Source: an uncultured Bacteroides sp.
Lineage (GTDB): Bacteria > Bacteroidota > Bacteroidia > Bacteroidales > Bacteroidaceae
Assembly (NCBI GenBank): GCA_949296415.1
Contig: CASFQC010000011.1
Location: 1 to 61,501, forward strand
DNA: 61,501 nt
Direction: 5' to 3'
Below the pieces are notes generated by a model. That model had not been told where the DNA came from and did no database searches. It saw only the letters and a program-made list of their open reading frames with translations. Made by a program: the position numbers and the translations under genes. Shown piece after piece: positions 61,413 through 61,501 of this stretch; the first letter of the stretch is position 1, and each line of letters opens with the position of its first letter.

Positions 61413-61501
61413 GTTCGGGATAAAATTAAAACAAAGTCAGTTGTTTTGATTGCTCGATAGTGTATCCTTGCAGTGCTTCAGGCTTGTTGTCAAAGAAGCA
61501 A

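Overview
The window looks like a chromosomal segment from a gut Bacteroidales (Bacteroides/Phocaeicola-type) genome. The reasons are a SusC/SusD pair with surface lipoproteins, a hybrid two-component regulator with a seven-bladed-propeller sensor, dense glycoside hydrolases with signal peptides, and repeated promoter boxes of the Bacteroidetes -7 type (TAnnTTTG) a short way upstream of start codons. No complete tRNA, rRNA, CRISPR array or intact insertion sequence was seen.

Layout. (1) 1-2350 is a scar: a terminator, an integrase gene broken by a frameshift, a histidine kinase missing its front and frameshifted, and a response regulator that has lost nearly all of its DNA-binding domain. (2) 2377-33932 is a carbohydrate-use region. 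On the minus strand are a small lipoprotein, an acyltransferase, and a GH127-like / GH76 / GH92 operon. On the plus strand are a GH43-like lipoprotein, GH105, a GtaA-like (DUF4965) protein, an IPT lipoprotein-SusC-SusD-DUF4973 operon closed by a strong terminator, DUF1573 plus an OPT peptide transporter, an esterase, a DUF1460 amidase-like protein and the hybrid regulator. (3) 33946-39548 has asparaginase (minus) and the threonine genes thrA-apgM with a long leader holding a small ORF; no thrC follows. (4) 39700-42626 is a minus-strand operon: ABC ATPase, permease, YtrA-type GntR regulator and a membrane-anchored unknown. (5) 42965-48452 has an unknown gene, then a 2-aminoethylphosphonate cluster (DUF5690 carrier, phnX, phnW), then a LysO-type lysine exporter split into two overlapping genes behind a structured leader RNA. 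(6) 49697-56111 has a flavodoxin and a TetR-controlled set of two ABC half-transporters and two methyltransferases. (7) 56434-61131 has an alginate-lyase-family protein and a large GH78 rhamnosidase.

How it fits together: the secreted hydrolases, SusCD and lipoproteins would bind, cut and import a plant or microbial glycan, with the hybrid regulator sensing a breakdown product. The mix of alpha-mannan enzymes (GH76, GH92) with pectin or arabinose enzymes (GH127-like, GH43, GH105) leaves the substrate open. The phosphonate cluster would give phosphorus, acetaldehyde and alanine from aminoethylphosphonate.

Two dispersed non-coding repeat families stand out. Family A has AGAGCCTGT ends. Family B is an array of tiny hairpins with GG-containing loops. 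There is also one 118-bp MITE-like element. These, the lysO leader, the thrA leader ORF and the two-ABC/two-methyltransferase operon are the best candidates for something undescribed.
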